A stretch of DNA of 64,000 nt from Rhodobacteraceae bacterium WFHF2C18 (GTDB lineage: Bacteria > Pseudomonadota > Alphaproteobacteria > Rhodobacterales > Rhodobacteraceae): positions 744,001 through 808,000 of the forward strand of contig NHTQ01000001.1 of NCBI GenBank assembly GCA_002166865.1, read 5' to 3'. The notes under the pieces were generated by a model, which was not told where the DNA came from, did no database searches, and saw nothing but the letters and a program-made list of their open reading frames with translations. Made by a program: the position numbers and the translations under genes. Below, in pieces: positions 57,669 through 64,000 of this stretch; position 1 is the first letter of the stretch; each line of letters opens with the position of its first letter.

Positions 57669-57680
57669 GGAAATGGGGCC
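57669..57680 (-). promoter_or_regulatory. Start-associated box upstream of the tail chaperone gene
   Basis: Exact GGCCCCATTTCC on the minus strand, 20 nt before the start codon. Confidence 0.55.
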
Positions 57681-57706
57681 TTCAGCACGGCACCGCGCAA
57701 AGCAAA

Positions 57707-57727
57707 GGCCCCGCCGGTGGCGGGGCC
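57707..57727 (-). terminator. Intrinsic terminator after the major tail gene
   Basis: GGCCCCGCC-ACC-GGCGGGGCC forms a 9-bp stem followed on the minus strand by TTTGCTTTG. It lies 20 nt after the major tail stop. Confidence 0.75.
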
Positions 57728-57747
57728 TGAACAGGAGCGGGGGGAGG

Positions 57748-58503
57748 TTATCCGGGGAGGTGCGTGACGCGGCCGAAGGGGCTATTGGGCTGCGTTGCGT
57801 CGTAGCGCGCCGTGCCCTCGAATTCGATAGTGGCGAAGTTGTTGCCCTGGTCGATGAGGGACATGGATCCGGTCGGGTTGAGGCGAACCAGGACGTTTTC
57901 CACCATGATCTTCGGGCCGTCGTTCGTGGGCAACGCCGTGAGGTAGACCTCTTCGCCCTGCAAACGGGACAGGAGGTCGATCGTCGAAACGTTGTCCGCG
58001 TCGGTCATCGCCGGAAGGTCGTAGGTCCCGGAGGCCGAGGCCATGTCGCGGAGCCAGAGAAGATATCCTGCAGCGGCGTTGTGCGTGTAGTCCACGCCTT
58101 CGACGAGCGCGGCAGCCGCGTCGTCTGTCAGCGCGATGTTCGTCGCGTTGCGTCCGTTCAGGGCCGTGATCTGGCCGGCCACGATGTCGCTTTCGGACAG
58201 GGCTTCGCCGGTCGCCGCGCTCTGCGTGTAGGCCACGGCGTCGCCGAGCATGTAAAACGCGAGGTTTCGCGCGGTGATCTCGTCGGCCGTGATCGAGACC
58301 GTGGCGCCGCGTTGGATGCCGCGTTCTGCGACCAGGACGGAAGCGCCGTCGTTGTTGTTCTCGAGACGCCGGACTTCGTTCGTCGGCGTGAACGTGAAGG
58401 TCTGCGTCAAACCCACCGACGCAGGGCGCACTTCGGAAGGCTTGCGAGCATAGAGTTGCGACGTGAGGATCGTCGTGTTGTTGCCGTTGGGCAGGAAAGA
58501 CAT
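57748..58503 (-). CDS. Phage major tail (tube) protein
   Basis: 251 residues. Beta-rich, with 'GLTQTFTFTPTNEVRRLENN', 'IQRGATVSITADEITARNLAFYMLGD' and 'ATIEFEGTARYDATQPNSP'. Size, composition and position before the chaperone pair fit the tail tube protein. No insertion of an Ig-like domain is seen. It is flanked by a terminator and preceded by the box. Confidence 0.8.
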   Translation of the reverse strand: MSFLPNGNNTTILTSQLYARKPSEVRPASVGLTQTFTFTPTNEVRRLENNNDGASVLVAERGIQRGATVSITADEITARNLAFYMLGDAVAYTQSAATGEALSESDIVAGQITALNGRNATNIALTDDAAAALVEGVDYTHNAAAGYLLWLRDMASASGTYDLPAMTDADNVSTIDLLSRLQGEEVYLTALPTNDGPKIMVENVLVRLNPTGSMSLIDQGNNFATIEFEGTARYDATQPNSPFGRVTHLPG

Positions 58504-58528
58504 GGCTTGGTGCTCCTGTTGCTATGGA

Positions 58529-58540
58529 GGAAATGGGGCC
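58529..58540 (-). promoter_or_regulatory. Start-associated box upstream of the major tail gene
   Basis: Exact GGCCCCATTTCC on the minus strand, 25 nt before the start codon. It is the right arm of a GGGGCC...GGCCCC hairpin. Confidence 0.55.
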
Positions 58541-58556
58541 TTTCGGGCGGCCCCGC

Positions 58557-58973
58557 TTACCGTCGGAAGGTCAAGTTGAGGTCGATGAAAAAACCCGAGA
58601 TCTGGGGATTTGAGGAAGGCGAAACCATGTTCCGCTCGATCTCGGGGAGCGTGCCCTGGGCAAGCATGCCGAGGATGGGAGACGCGAAGAACGCAGCCCG
58701 AAACTCGCTCCACAGGCGCACGCACTCCGCGCGGGCCGTGGCCGGATCCGAAGACACAAAATAGAGTTCGACCTGGGGCGCCATGGTCCACTGCGAGCCG
58801 CAGTTTTCCACGCGCTCGTTGCCGACCGGGGCCAGTTCCTCCACACCCGTCCGGACGACGAAGAGGGGGCAGTCGCCCGCGTCCACAGAGGCGCGGCGGT
58901 CCAATTCAGTGGGGACGCCAAGGCCCTGGCAGATGGCGACCAAGGCTTGGAGGATCTCTTCGGCGCGGTCCAT
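58557..58973 (-). CDS. Phage tail terminator / minor tail protein
   Basis: 138 residues. The N-terminal 'EEILQALVAICQGLGV' and a beta-rich remainder ('QWTMAPQVELYFVSSD', 'GFFIDLNLTFRR') suggest a tail-completion protein of the lambda U or gp6-like type. It lies between the head-joining gene and the major tail gene. It starts at ATG 58973 with an AAGGAG-like site upstream. Confidence 0.65.
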   Translation of the reverse strand: MDRAEEILQALVAICQGLGVPTELDRRASVDAGDCPLFVVRTGVEELAPVGNERVENCGSQWTMAPQVELYFVSSDPATARAECVRLWSEFRAAFFASPILGMLAQGTLPEIERNMVSPSSNPQISGFFIDLNLTFRR

Positions 58974-58984
58974 TTTTCGGCTCC

Positions 58985-59476
58985 TTACAGGTCGATTTCG
59001 ATGTCGCGCATGGCGTCGAAATACTCGTCGATGAGGGGGTCGGCTTGTTTGAAGAAGCGGCGGCCGGGCGCCACGCGGTCCACGCGGACCTGGCGCTTGT
59101 AGACGCCAAGAAGACGGGGCCGGCCGTCGCGCCCCTGTGCGAAAAGGTAGTCGCCACGGCGAAAAGGGCGCTCGCCGGGGCCGGGCTCTTCGCCGGCGCG
59201 GATGAAGAGTTCGCGGGCCTGGTCGGGCCGGATGATGGCGCCGAACTCCTGGCTGTATGCCATCGGCGCGAGGTCCAGGAGAACCAGTTCGCCATCGCGC
59301 CCCACGACATGCCGAACGCCGGCTTTCCGGCGGCGGGACGCGTTGCCCAGGCGGCGCTTGCGCTTGGAGACGAACTTTCTGCCGATCGCGCGGCCCACGC
59401 GCTTTTGCTCCCTGCGGATTTGCGCTTCCAGGCGCCGCGAGAGCCCGCCCAGGGACCAGTCGATGTCGCGGCTCAC
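58985..59476 (-). CDS. Phage head-tail / minor tail protein (HK97 gp10-like position)
   Basis: 163 residues starting at GTG. Basic N terminus ('LEAQIRREQKRVGRAIGRKFVSKRKRRL') and a C-terminal helix. Position, size and the basic helix fit a neck or minor tail protein. The GTG overlaps the upstream stop. The family is inferred from position, not from a firm motif. Confidence 0.55.
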   Translation of the reverse strand: MSRDIDWSLGGLSRRLEAQIRREQKRVGRAIGRKFVSKRKRRLGNASRRRKAGVRHVVGRDGELVLLDLAPMAYSQEFGAIIRPDQARELFIRAGEEPGPGERPFRRGDYLFAQGRDGRPRLLGVYKRQVRVDRVAPGRRFFKQADPLIDEYFDAMRDIEIDL

Positions 59477-60057
59477 TGGACCACAACGCGGCGTGTGCGC
59501 CGTCCCGTTCTTTCGTTTCGCAAGACGTGGCGGGCCTGGCCGCGCACGGTCAGCGTGTCGCCTTCGGCGATCGCCTCGCCCTCCGTTTCGTCCACCAAGA
59601 TGACCGTCCGAACGGTCTGGACCGGCACGCCGTAGCCGTCGGTCTCGAAGACCTCCGCTTGCGCGTTGACGTGGGCCCGGATCTGCGCGCCGCTGTGCTC
59701 GACGTTCTCCGTGCGCATCACGCGTCCAGGAGAGGCGAAGTCCCAACGCGAAACGCCGTCGCCGGCGATGCGCATGAGGTTCAGGCGCACCAGGCCGTCC
59801 AGGTCGGGCGTCGTGTCGAAGACTTCGTATGTGGTGCCCGCTTGCTCCAACACCCCGCCCGGCTCGACGCCAGCCGACGCCGCGACGAAAGCAACCGCGT
59901 CGTGGGTGCCCACTTCGGAGCCGAGGCCAGGGATGGAAGACGTTTCGTCCGCGTCCTGGACCTTCGCGCGCACGGAAACGGGCGAACCACCGGGGGCGGT
60001 GTATGTCGCCGGTCGGCCGAGCGCCCGGATCAAGGACTTGGACATGTCGAAGCGCAT
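59473..60057 (-). CDS. Phage head-tail connector protein
   Basis: 194 residues, beta-rich with 'VSVRAKVQDADETSSIPG' and 'VQTVRTVILVDETEGEAIAEGDTLTVRGQARHVL'. The latter resembles head-tail joining or FII-type proteins that cap the connector. It is the first gene after the capsid terminator. A GGAG site 6 nt upstream selects the ATG at 60057. Confidence 0.6.
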   Translation of the reverse strand: MRFDMSKSLIRALGRPATYTAPGGSPVSVRAKVQDADETSSIPGLGSEVGTHDAVAFVAASAGVEPGGVLEQAGTTYEVFDTTPDLDGLVRLNLMRIAGDGVSRWDFASPGRVMRTENVEHSGAQIRAHVNAQAEVFETDGYGVPVQTVRTVILVDETEGEAIAEGDTLTVRGQARHVLRNERTGRRTRRVVVQ

Positions 60058-60076
60058 GCGGGTCTCCAAAGAGAAA

Positions 60077-60100
60077 GCCCCGCCCCGTAGGGGGCGGGGC
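60077..60100 (-). terminator. Intrinsic terminator after the major capsid gene
   Basis: GCCCCGCCCC-CTAC-GGGGCGGGGC is a 10-bp stem, followed by TTTCTCTTT on the minus strand, 25 nt after the capsid stop. Confidence 0.85.
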
Positions 60101-60125
60101 CTTTGTCAGGTCAGGCGATCAGGCC

Positions 60126-61163
60126 TTACACCGTGGTGTTGTCGGCGTAGCAGCGCTGGACCGCTTCGGGCCGCAGGTTGACAGGAACCACGCGGGACGC
60201 GATCTCCCACTCGGCGCCTTCGCCGAACAGTTGGAAGGGGTCGTCCTCGTTGCGCGGAACGACGTAGCGGGGCTGGCCCAGTTCGTTGACGAACGGCAGC
60301 TTGTCGCCGGACGCGTAGAACAGGTCGAGCATCCCGGAGACGCCGGTCGGAACGATGACCACCTCGCCAGCCGCCAGGCCGGGCCCGCGGTATTCCACGT
60401 GCTCGATGCCGGCGAAGCGAACGCCGCCGAACGAAGACGAGGACAGGAAGGAGCCGTCGTCCATACGGCGGAACGCGTCGCGCAGCTCGGGATGCGCCTG
60501 GAAGTCGCCCCACGCATCGGGCGCGTAGAAGGCGATGTAGCCGGTGGGAACGATGCCGCCGAGGTTGTTGCGGATGTTGGTCAGCGCAGTGTGGAACCGC
60601 GCGCGCAGAGCGCCCTCTTCGGGGGAGGCCTCACGCAGAAGCAGGTCCACGTAAGCGGGCTGCGAGACCGAGAACAGGGTCGGATAGTTGATCGCGATGG
60701 TGCTCTGGTCGGTGGGGTCGATGGTCGTGCCGAGGATCGTGGTCATGCACAGATACTCGATGGTGTGATCGACGTTCGCGAACTTTTCCGCGAGGCCCTT
60801 GTCCACGAGGCTGTTGAAGGACTCGAGGGCGACCTCTTGGCCGGCCTGGAGGCCCGTCTGGCGCACGTTGGCGATCTGGGTGGGGGTGATGACGAGACGG
60901 TCACCGACCTTGATCGCGTTGACCGGCGTGGTCTGGCGCGAACGGGTCGAGGCCTGTGCGCCCGCCGTGGTGCCCTTGGCAACGCTGGGGAGCAGCGTGG
61001 TGCCAAACTGTTCGCGATCGACCTGGGCGGTCTCGCCGATGATCGGCTCTTCGCGGAACAGGCGCCGGGCCTGGGTTTCGATGAAAGGGATGCGCTCGGC
61101 GTCGTTGGCGCGGGTCGTGAGACGGCTCGCCGTGAAGTCCGAGGTGTTGAACATGAGAGACAT
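60126..61163 (-). CDS. Phage major capsid protein, lambda gpE family
   Basis: 345 residues. It reads like the gpE-family shell protein ('LPSVAKGTTAGAQASTRSRQTTPVNAIKVGDRLVI', 'DLLLREASPEEGALRARFHTALTNIRNNLGG' and a C-terminal 'NLRPEAVQRCYADNTTV'). Its start 'MFNTSDFTASRLTTRANDAERIPF' fits the family opening. It forms the capsid shell. It lies 3 nt after the protease-scaffold gene; no separate decoration gene is seen between them. Confidence 0.9.
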   Translation of the reverse strand: MSLMFNTSDFTASRLTTRANDAERIPFIETQARRLFREEPIIGETAQVDREQFGTTLLPSVAKGTTAGAQASTRSRQTTPVNAIKVGDRLVITPTQIANVRQTGLQAGQEVALESFNSLVDKGLAEKFANVDHTIEYLCMTTILGTTIDPTDQSTIAINYPTLFSVSQPAYVDLLLREASPEEGALRARFHTALTNIRNNLGGIVPTGYIAFYAPDAWGDFQAHPELRDAFRRMDDGSFLSSSSFGGVRFAGIEHVEYRGPGLAAGEVVIVPTGVSGMLDLFYASGDKLPFVNELGQPRYVVPRNEDDPFQLFGEGAEWEIASRVVPVNLRPEAVQRCYADNTTV

Positions 61164-61166
61164 TCG

Positions 61167-62210
61167 TCAAACCTTTTTGCTGTTCAGGTGGGCGAAGACG
61201 CTTTGGCGCGACTTGTGCAGCGACGCAGCGTCAGGATCCGCCGGCGAGCCGGCCGGGGGAGCGGTGGGGTCGATGCCCGTGGCATCGGCCTTTTTCGCGC
61301 GGGCCGCGTAAACGGCACGGCGAACGTCTGCGACGGACGCGCGCGCGGAGATGAACTCCTCGGCGCGGTCGCTTGCTTCGAGCGCTTCGCAAGCGGCGCG
61401 AACGGCGGCCTCTTGCTCGGCGGTGAACTCTTCCTCTTCGGGGGCGTCTTCGACGGAGGTCGTTTCGCCCGCGTCGGCTTCGGCGTCTTCGGCGTCTTCG
61501 GCTTCGGCTTCCGCCTCTGCCGCTTCGGCAACCTTGGCAGCCAGTTCCTCGGGCGCGTTCAGCGCGGCGAGGTCCTCGGGCGTCGCGCAAGCGGTGATCC
61601 CGAGCGGCTCGATCAGGCCGTCAGCGAACCCCATGGCAACGGCGTCCAGGCCGGTCATCCAGTAATCCTTGCCGTCGATCAGCGCGGCGATCTCGTCTTC
61701 GTCCTTGCCGGACTTTTCCGACAGCCGCTTGACCATCGTCGCGTTCGTCTGTTCGACGCTTTCGGCATAGGAGCGGATCTTGGCAGCGGATCCGTAAACG
61801 CCGCCGGACGCCTGGTGGATCATCATCGAAGCGTCTTCGGCGATCAGGTGCTCGTCTCCGAGGACGGCGAGGTAAGCGGCGGCCGATGCGGACAGGCTCA
61901 CAGTGCGGAACCGGACGCGGAGTCCGAGGCTTTGCAGGCCGGTGGCGATCGCCACGGCGTCGTTGAAGATCCCGCCTGGCGAGTTGAGGTCCACCTCGAC
62001 GGTCTCGATGCCCTCGACGTCAGCCAGGCGTTCCTGGACCTCGTTCAAGAACGATGAGGCCGTGGCGCCATAAAAGGTGCCGTCAGCCTCTTCCATCCGC
62101 ATGCCGATCGGGCCGTCGAGCGCGACGCGCACGACGGTCGGGTCCTGCGACTCGAGGAAGGCGAAGGCAAAGGTGCCCGAGATGCCTTGGGTTTTGAGTT
62201 CGTCTTTCAA
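61167..62210 (-). CDS. Phage head maturation protease, ClpP-like (S14) with scaffold-type C terminus
   Basis: 347 residues from the TTG chosen. The nucleophile Ser is in 'VSLSASAAAYLAVLG', His in 'DASMMIHQASGGVYG' and Asp in 'DYWMTGLDAVAMGFADG', the ClpP triad. The Ala/Glu-rich acidic tail (from about 250) looks like a scaffold. An AAGGAG site 8 nt before TTG at 62210 and the standard box spacing favour this start; an ATG at 62231 lacks a ribosome-binding site but is an alternative. Confidence 0.88.
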   Translation of the reverse strand: MKDELKTQGISGTFAFAFLESQDPTVVRVALDGPIGMRMEEADGTFYGATASSFLNEVQERLADVEGIETVEVDLNSPGGIFNDAVAIATGLQSLGLRVRFRTVSLSASAAAYLAVLGDEHLIAEDASMMIHQASGGVYGSAAKIRSYAESVEQTNATMVKRLSEKSGKDEDEIAALIDGKDYWMTGLDAVAMGFADGLIEPLGITACATPEDLAALNAPEELAAKVAEAAEAEAEAEDAEDAEADAGETTSVEDAPEEEEFTAEQEAAVRAACEALEASDRAEEFISARASVADVRRAVYAARAKKADATGIDPTAPPAGSPADPDAASLHKSRQSVFAHLNSKKV

Positions 62211-62232
62211 AGCGAAATCTCCTTGCTGCATA

Positions 62233-62244
62233 GGAAGTGGGGCC
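62233..62244 (-). promoter_or_regulatory. Start-associated box upstream of the protease gene
   Basis: Minus-strand GGCCCCACTTCC, one mismatch from the consensus, 22 nt before the TTG at 62210. Confidence 0.5.
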
Positions 62245-62260
62245 TTCGATCCGGGGTCGC

Positions 62261-63820
62261 TCAATTTTCTTCACGTCGCCCGGCGGCCGCCTTCATGACC
62301 GCTTCGATGGGCAGCCCGTCGAAGCGTTCCAGGTCCTCGCGCATCTCGCGGGCCACCTCGTCGGGGTCGCGGCCGAGTTCGCGGATCGCGCCGGAGATGG
62401 ACTGCACGCCGGTGGCGATTGCCTGGCGCATCGCGCCGATCTCTTGCGCCGGGTTCGGGTGCGGGATCGGCGTCCAGGCCCATTCCGGCTCTGCATGGTC
62501 TTCCCACGTCTCGCCGGCCGGGGGCGTCCAAAGCCCCGCGTTGAAGGCCTCCTGGACGAAGCGGTAGGCGATCGGGCCGCAGAAAGAGTCTTCCAACATG
62601 GCCCGGCGCGCTGCCAACACAGGCTCGTAGACCGTCTTGTTGTAGTAGCGCAGGACCCGCTCGGGGGTTTGCGAGAAATCCCCGGTGACCAACTCATACG
62701 GCGCGTGCGCCGCGGCGCAGGCTTCCATCAGGGTTTGCCGGACGAAGACTTGGAAATCCCCGCCGACTTCGTGCGCCCGCGGCGTTTCGATCTGCCATCC
62801 AGGCGGCACCGTAACGGCAGCCCCGGCGTCGATCCGGCCGGGAATGAATTCATCCTCGACCTCTTCGACCTCCCCAGACGCGTCGGTGATGACGTCCGCA
62901 CCCGAGGTCGTGGTCTGGGGCGCTTTGTAGAACGTGGTCATTTTCGCGGCGAATTGTTTCTTGACGAGCTCCGCGTCCATATACTGGTCCAGTTCGTGAA
63001 GACGGGTCAGTGAGCGAACCAGCCAGGGTTCGCCGCGCAGTTGGCCGGGCTCACGCTCTTGGTAGACGTGCAGGACGGCCTCGGCAGGCACGATGACAAA
63101 ATCGTCGCGGGTCAAACCGGTGGGGTCGCCGTCGCGCGGGTGGCGCTTCAAAATCACATAGGCGTCGCGCTGGCCCGGCCCCCTGAAGACGATCCCGTGG
63201 CGATACTCCGCGCCCGGCTCGAGGTTCAGGTCCAAGACATGCGGCTTCGCCAACGGGACGCGCGCGGAGGGGATCAGCTGGACTTGGAATGGGACGGCGG
63301 CCATGCCGCGTTCCACATCGTCCAGGGACCGCTCGCGCGTCCAGGCAAAAACCTCGCCCGCGCCGGCCGTTTCGCGCATCGCCAGGCTTACCATGGACCC
63401 CCAGGACAACCGTCCGTTGGCGTCGCATCGCTTCTCGAAGCGTTTCCACAGGCGGCGCAGTTCGGGGTCGCGAAATTTCGGCTGCGGGCCACGCAGGCCG
63501 GCAGTCGTCCGCGTAACCACATCGAGGATCCTGGCCGCGATCGGGTTATTGCGGATTTCGTAGCCGACGCGCTTTTGGATGAGGTCCAGGCTGCGACCGA
63601 GTTCGTAGTTCGCCGTGTAGCCCGTCGCTCCGACGAACGTTTCCGACCGACGACCTCCACCGGCGGCCTCATACATGGCCCGGACGCCCTGAACCTGGGA
63701 GCCCAGATTCAGCGTCCGCCCGCCTTGCTTGCGCAGGACTTGCTGGCGCGTGGCCTGCGCCTTCACGCGCACGCGCGGCTTGCCATCGGAGGACGGTGCG
63801 GGTTGCTTGCGGTCGGTCAT
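62261..63820 (-). CDS. Phage portal protein, lambda type
   Basis: 519 residues. Portal motifs of the lambda gpB kind are visible: 'YEIRNNPIAARILDVVTRTTAGLRG', 'EVFAWTRERSLDDVERGM' and 'ELDQYMDAELVKKQFAAKMTTFYKAP'. It forms the dodecameric ring through which DNA passes. The start at 63820 overlaps the upstream stop by one base (TGATG). Confidence 0.92.
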   Translation of the reverse strand: MTDRKQPAPSSDGKPRVRVKAQATRQQVLRKQGGRTLNLGSQVQGVRAMYEAAGGGRRSETFVGATGYTANYELGRSLDLIQKRVGYEIRNNPIAARILDVVTRTTAGLRGPQPKFRDPELRRLWKRFEKRCDANGRLSWGSMVSLAMRETAGAGEVFAWTRERSLDDVERGMAAVPFQVQLIPSARVPLAKPHVLDLNLEPGAEYRHGIVFRGPGQRDAYVILKRHPRDGDPTGLTRDDFVIVPAEAVLHVYQEREPGQLRGEPWLVRSLTRLHELDQYMDAELVKKQFAAKMTTFYKAPQTTTSGADVITDASGEVEEVEDEFIPGRIDAGAAVTVPPGWQIETPRAHEVGGDFQVFVRQTLMEACAAAHAPYELVTGDFSQTPERVLRYYNKTVYEPVLAARRAMLEDSFCGPIAYRFVQEAFNAGLWTPPAGETWEDHAEPEWAWTPIPHPNPAQEIGAMRQAIATGVQSISGAIRELGRDPDEVAREMREDLERFDGLPIEAVMKAAAGRREEN

Positions 63821-64000
63821 CACAGCCACCCTTTCGAGCCGGTGGGATAGGACACCCACGACTTCCGCCGCGTGATCCCGGCCGCGACGTCTTCGCGGCG
63901 CTGGATCTCGGCCTCGAGCCGCTGGATCGCTCGCTCGATTTTCTCGGGCGTGGAGAAGGTGATCGACTCGCCGTTCTGCGAGACGGACGCGACGCCGGAG
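63820..64000 (-). CDS. gpW-like head-tail joining protein, 3' part
   Basis: The frame is open from the window edge to TGA at 63820-63822. The 60 residues include 'SGVASVSQNGESITFSTPEKIERA' and 'IQRLEAEIQRRE', a beta-hairpin and helix like gpW. The gene begins beyond the window. It is coupled to the portal gene, matching the lambda W-B order. Confidence 0.7.
   Translation of the reverse strand, partial: SGVASVSQNGESITFSTPEKIERAIQRLEAEIQRREDVAAGITRRKSWVSYPTGSKGWL

Larger units (their letters stand above)
45490..64000 (-). mobile_element. Lambda-like siphovirus prophage, left part, extends past the window
   Basis: Every gene from 45548 to the window end lies on the minus strand, in the order expected for a tailed phage: head, tail, lysis, integration. 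The left boundary is the tRNA(CAU) at 45413-45489. Major capsid protein is of the lambda gpE kind, with portal and a ClpP-type protease also lambda-like. No repressor or replication genes are in view, so they must lie to the right. I cannot find the second attachment site. Confidence 0.9.

Noticed and set aside
45490..64000. Gene transfer agent instead of a prophage
   Set aside because: The set includes integrase next to a tRNA, lysis genes and a lambda gpE-like capsid; the Rhodobacterales agent has an HK97-like capsid and no integrase.

Overview
The window is high-GC DNA from an alphaproteobacterium, most probably a marine Rhodobacteraceae (roseobacter-group) chromosome. Signs of this are a circularly permuted two-piece tmRNA gene with an ANDN-type tag, an SspB-alpha adaptor, the ATP synthase zeta inhibitor, a trgA-trgB-cysK tellurite-resistance arrangement, a TRAP transporter, a BCCT carrier and a methionine synthase that appears to be split into separate proteins. 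Assignments come from reading the sequence and from family knowledge; no search was run.

Layout of the chromosomal part (1-45.5 kb). The left edge holds the end of an ExbD-like gene and a TonB gene. A dctPQM TRAP operon, an orphan 7TM-PAS histidine kinase, an IS3 relic and tRNA-Ser(GGA) follow. A long minus-strand run (9-18 kb) encodes AlaX, an MscS channel, CysK, TrgB, TrgA, cyclopropane fatty acid synthase, photolyase and a cysteine-desulfurase-like enzyme. Next come a BCCT transporter, ssrA, chrA, sspB, a phospholipid-methyltransferase-like gene and fumC with two tiny overlapping genes. A cytochrome P450 is translationally coupled to a membrane hydrolase-like protein. ccdA, tusA, RNase E, dctBD, purC-purS-purQ, the zeta inhibitor, the methyltransferase/corrinoid/DUF1638 set, sufE, rnd and purN-purM complete the region.

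From 45.5 kb to the window end lies the left part of a lambda-like siphovirus prophage, integrated directly after a tRNA with a CAU anticodon. All its genes are on the minus strand. Read in transcription order from the right edge they are gpW-like protein, portal, ClpP-type protease/scaffold, major capsid (gpE family), head-tail proteins, major tail protein, tail chaperones G/GT with a GGGAAAC slippery site, tape measure, a tail protein carrying an SGNH esterase domain, two more tail proteins, endolysin, holin-like protein, a one-piece spanin candidate, a small membrane protein, a metallophosphoesterase, a small excisionase-like protein and the integrase. The early and repressor region must lie beyond 64 kb.

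The observations most worth following are the -1 frameshift signal, the esterase embedded in the tail, a conserved box 18-25 nt upstream of five prophage start codons, a DctD-family regulator that lacks the sigma-54 GAFTGA loop, and the split methionine-synthase-like cluster.
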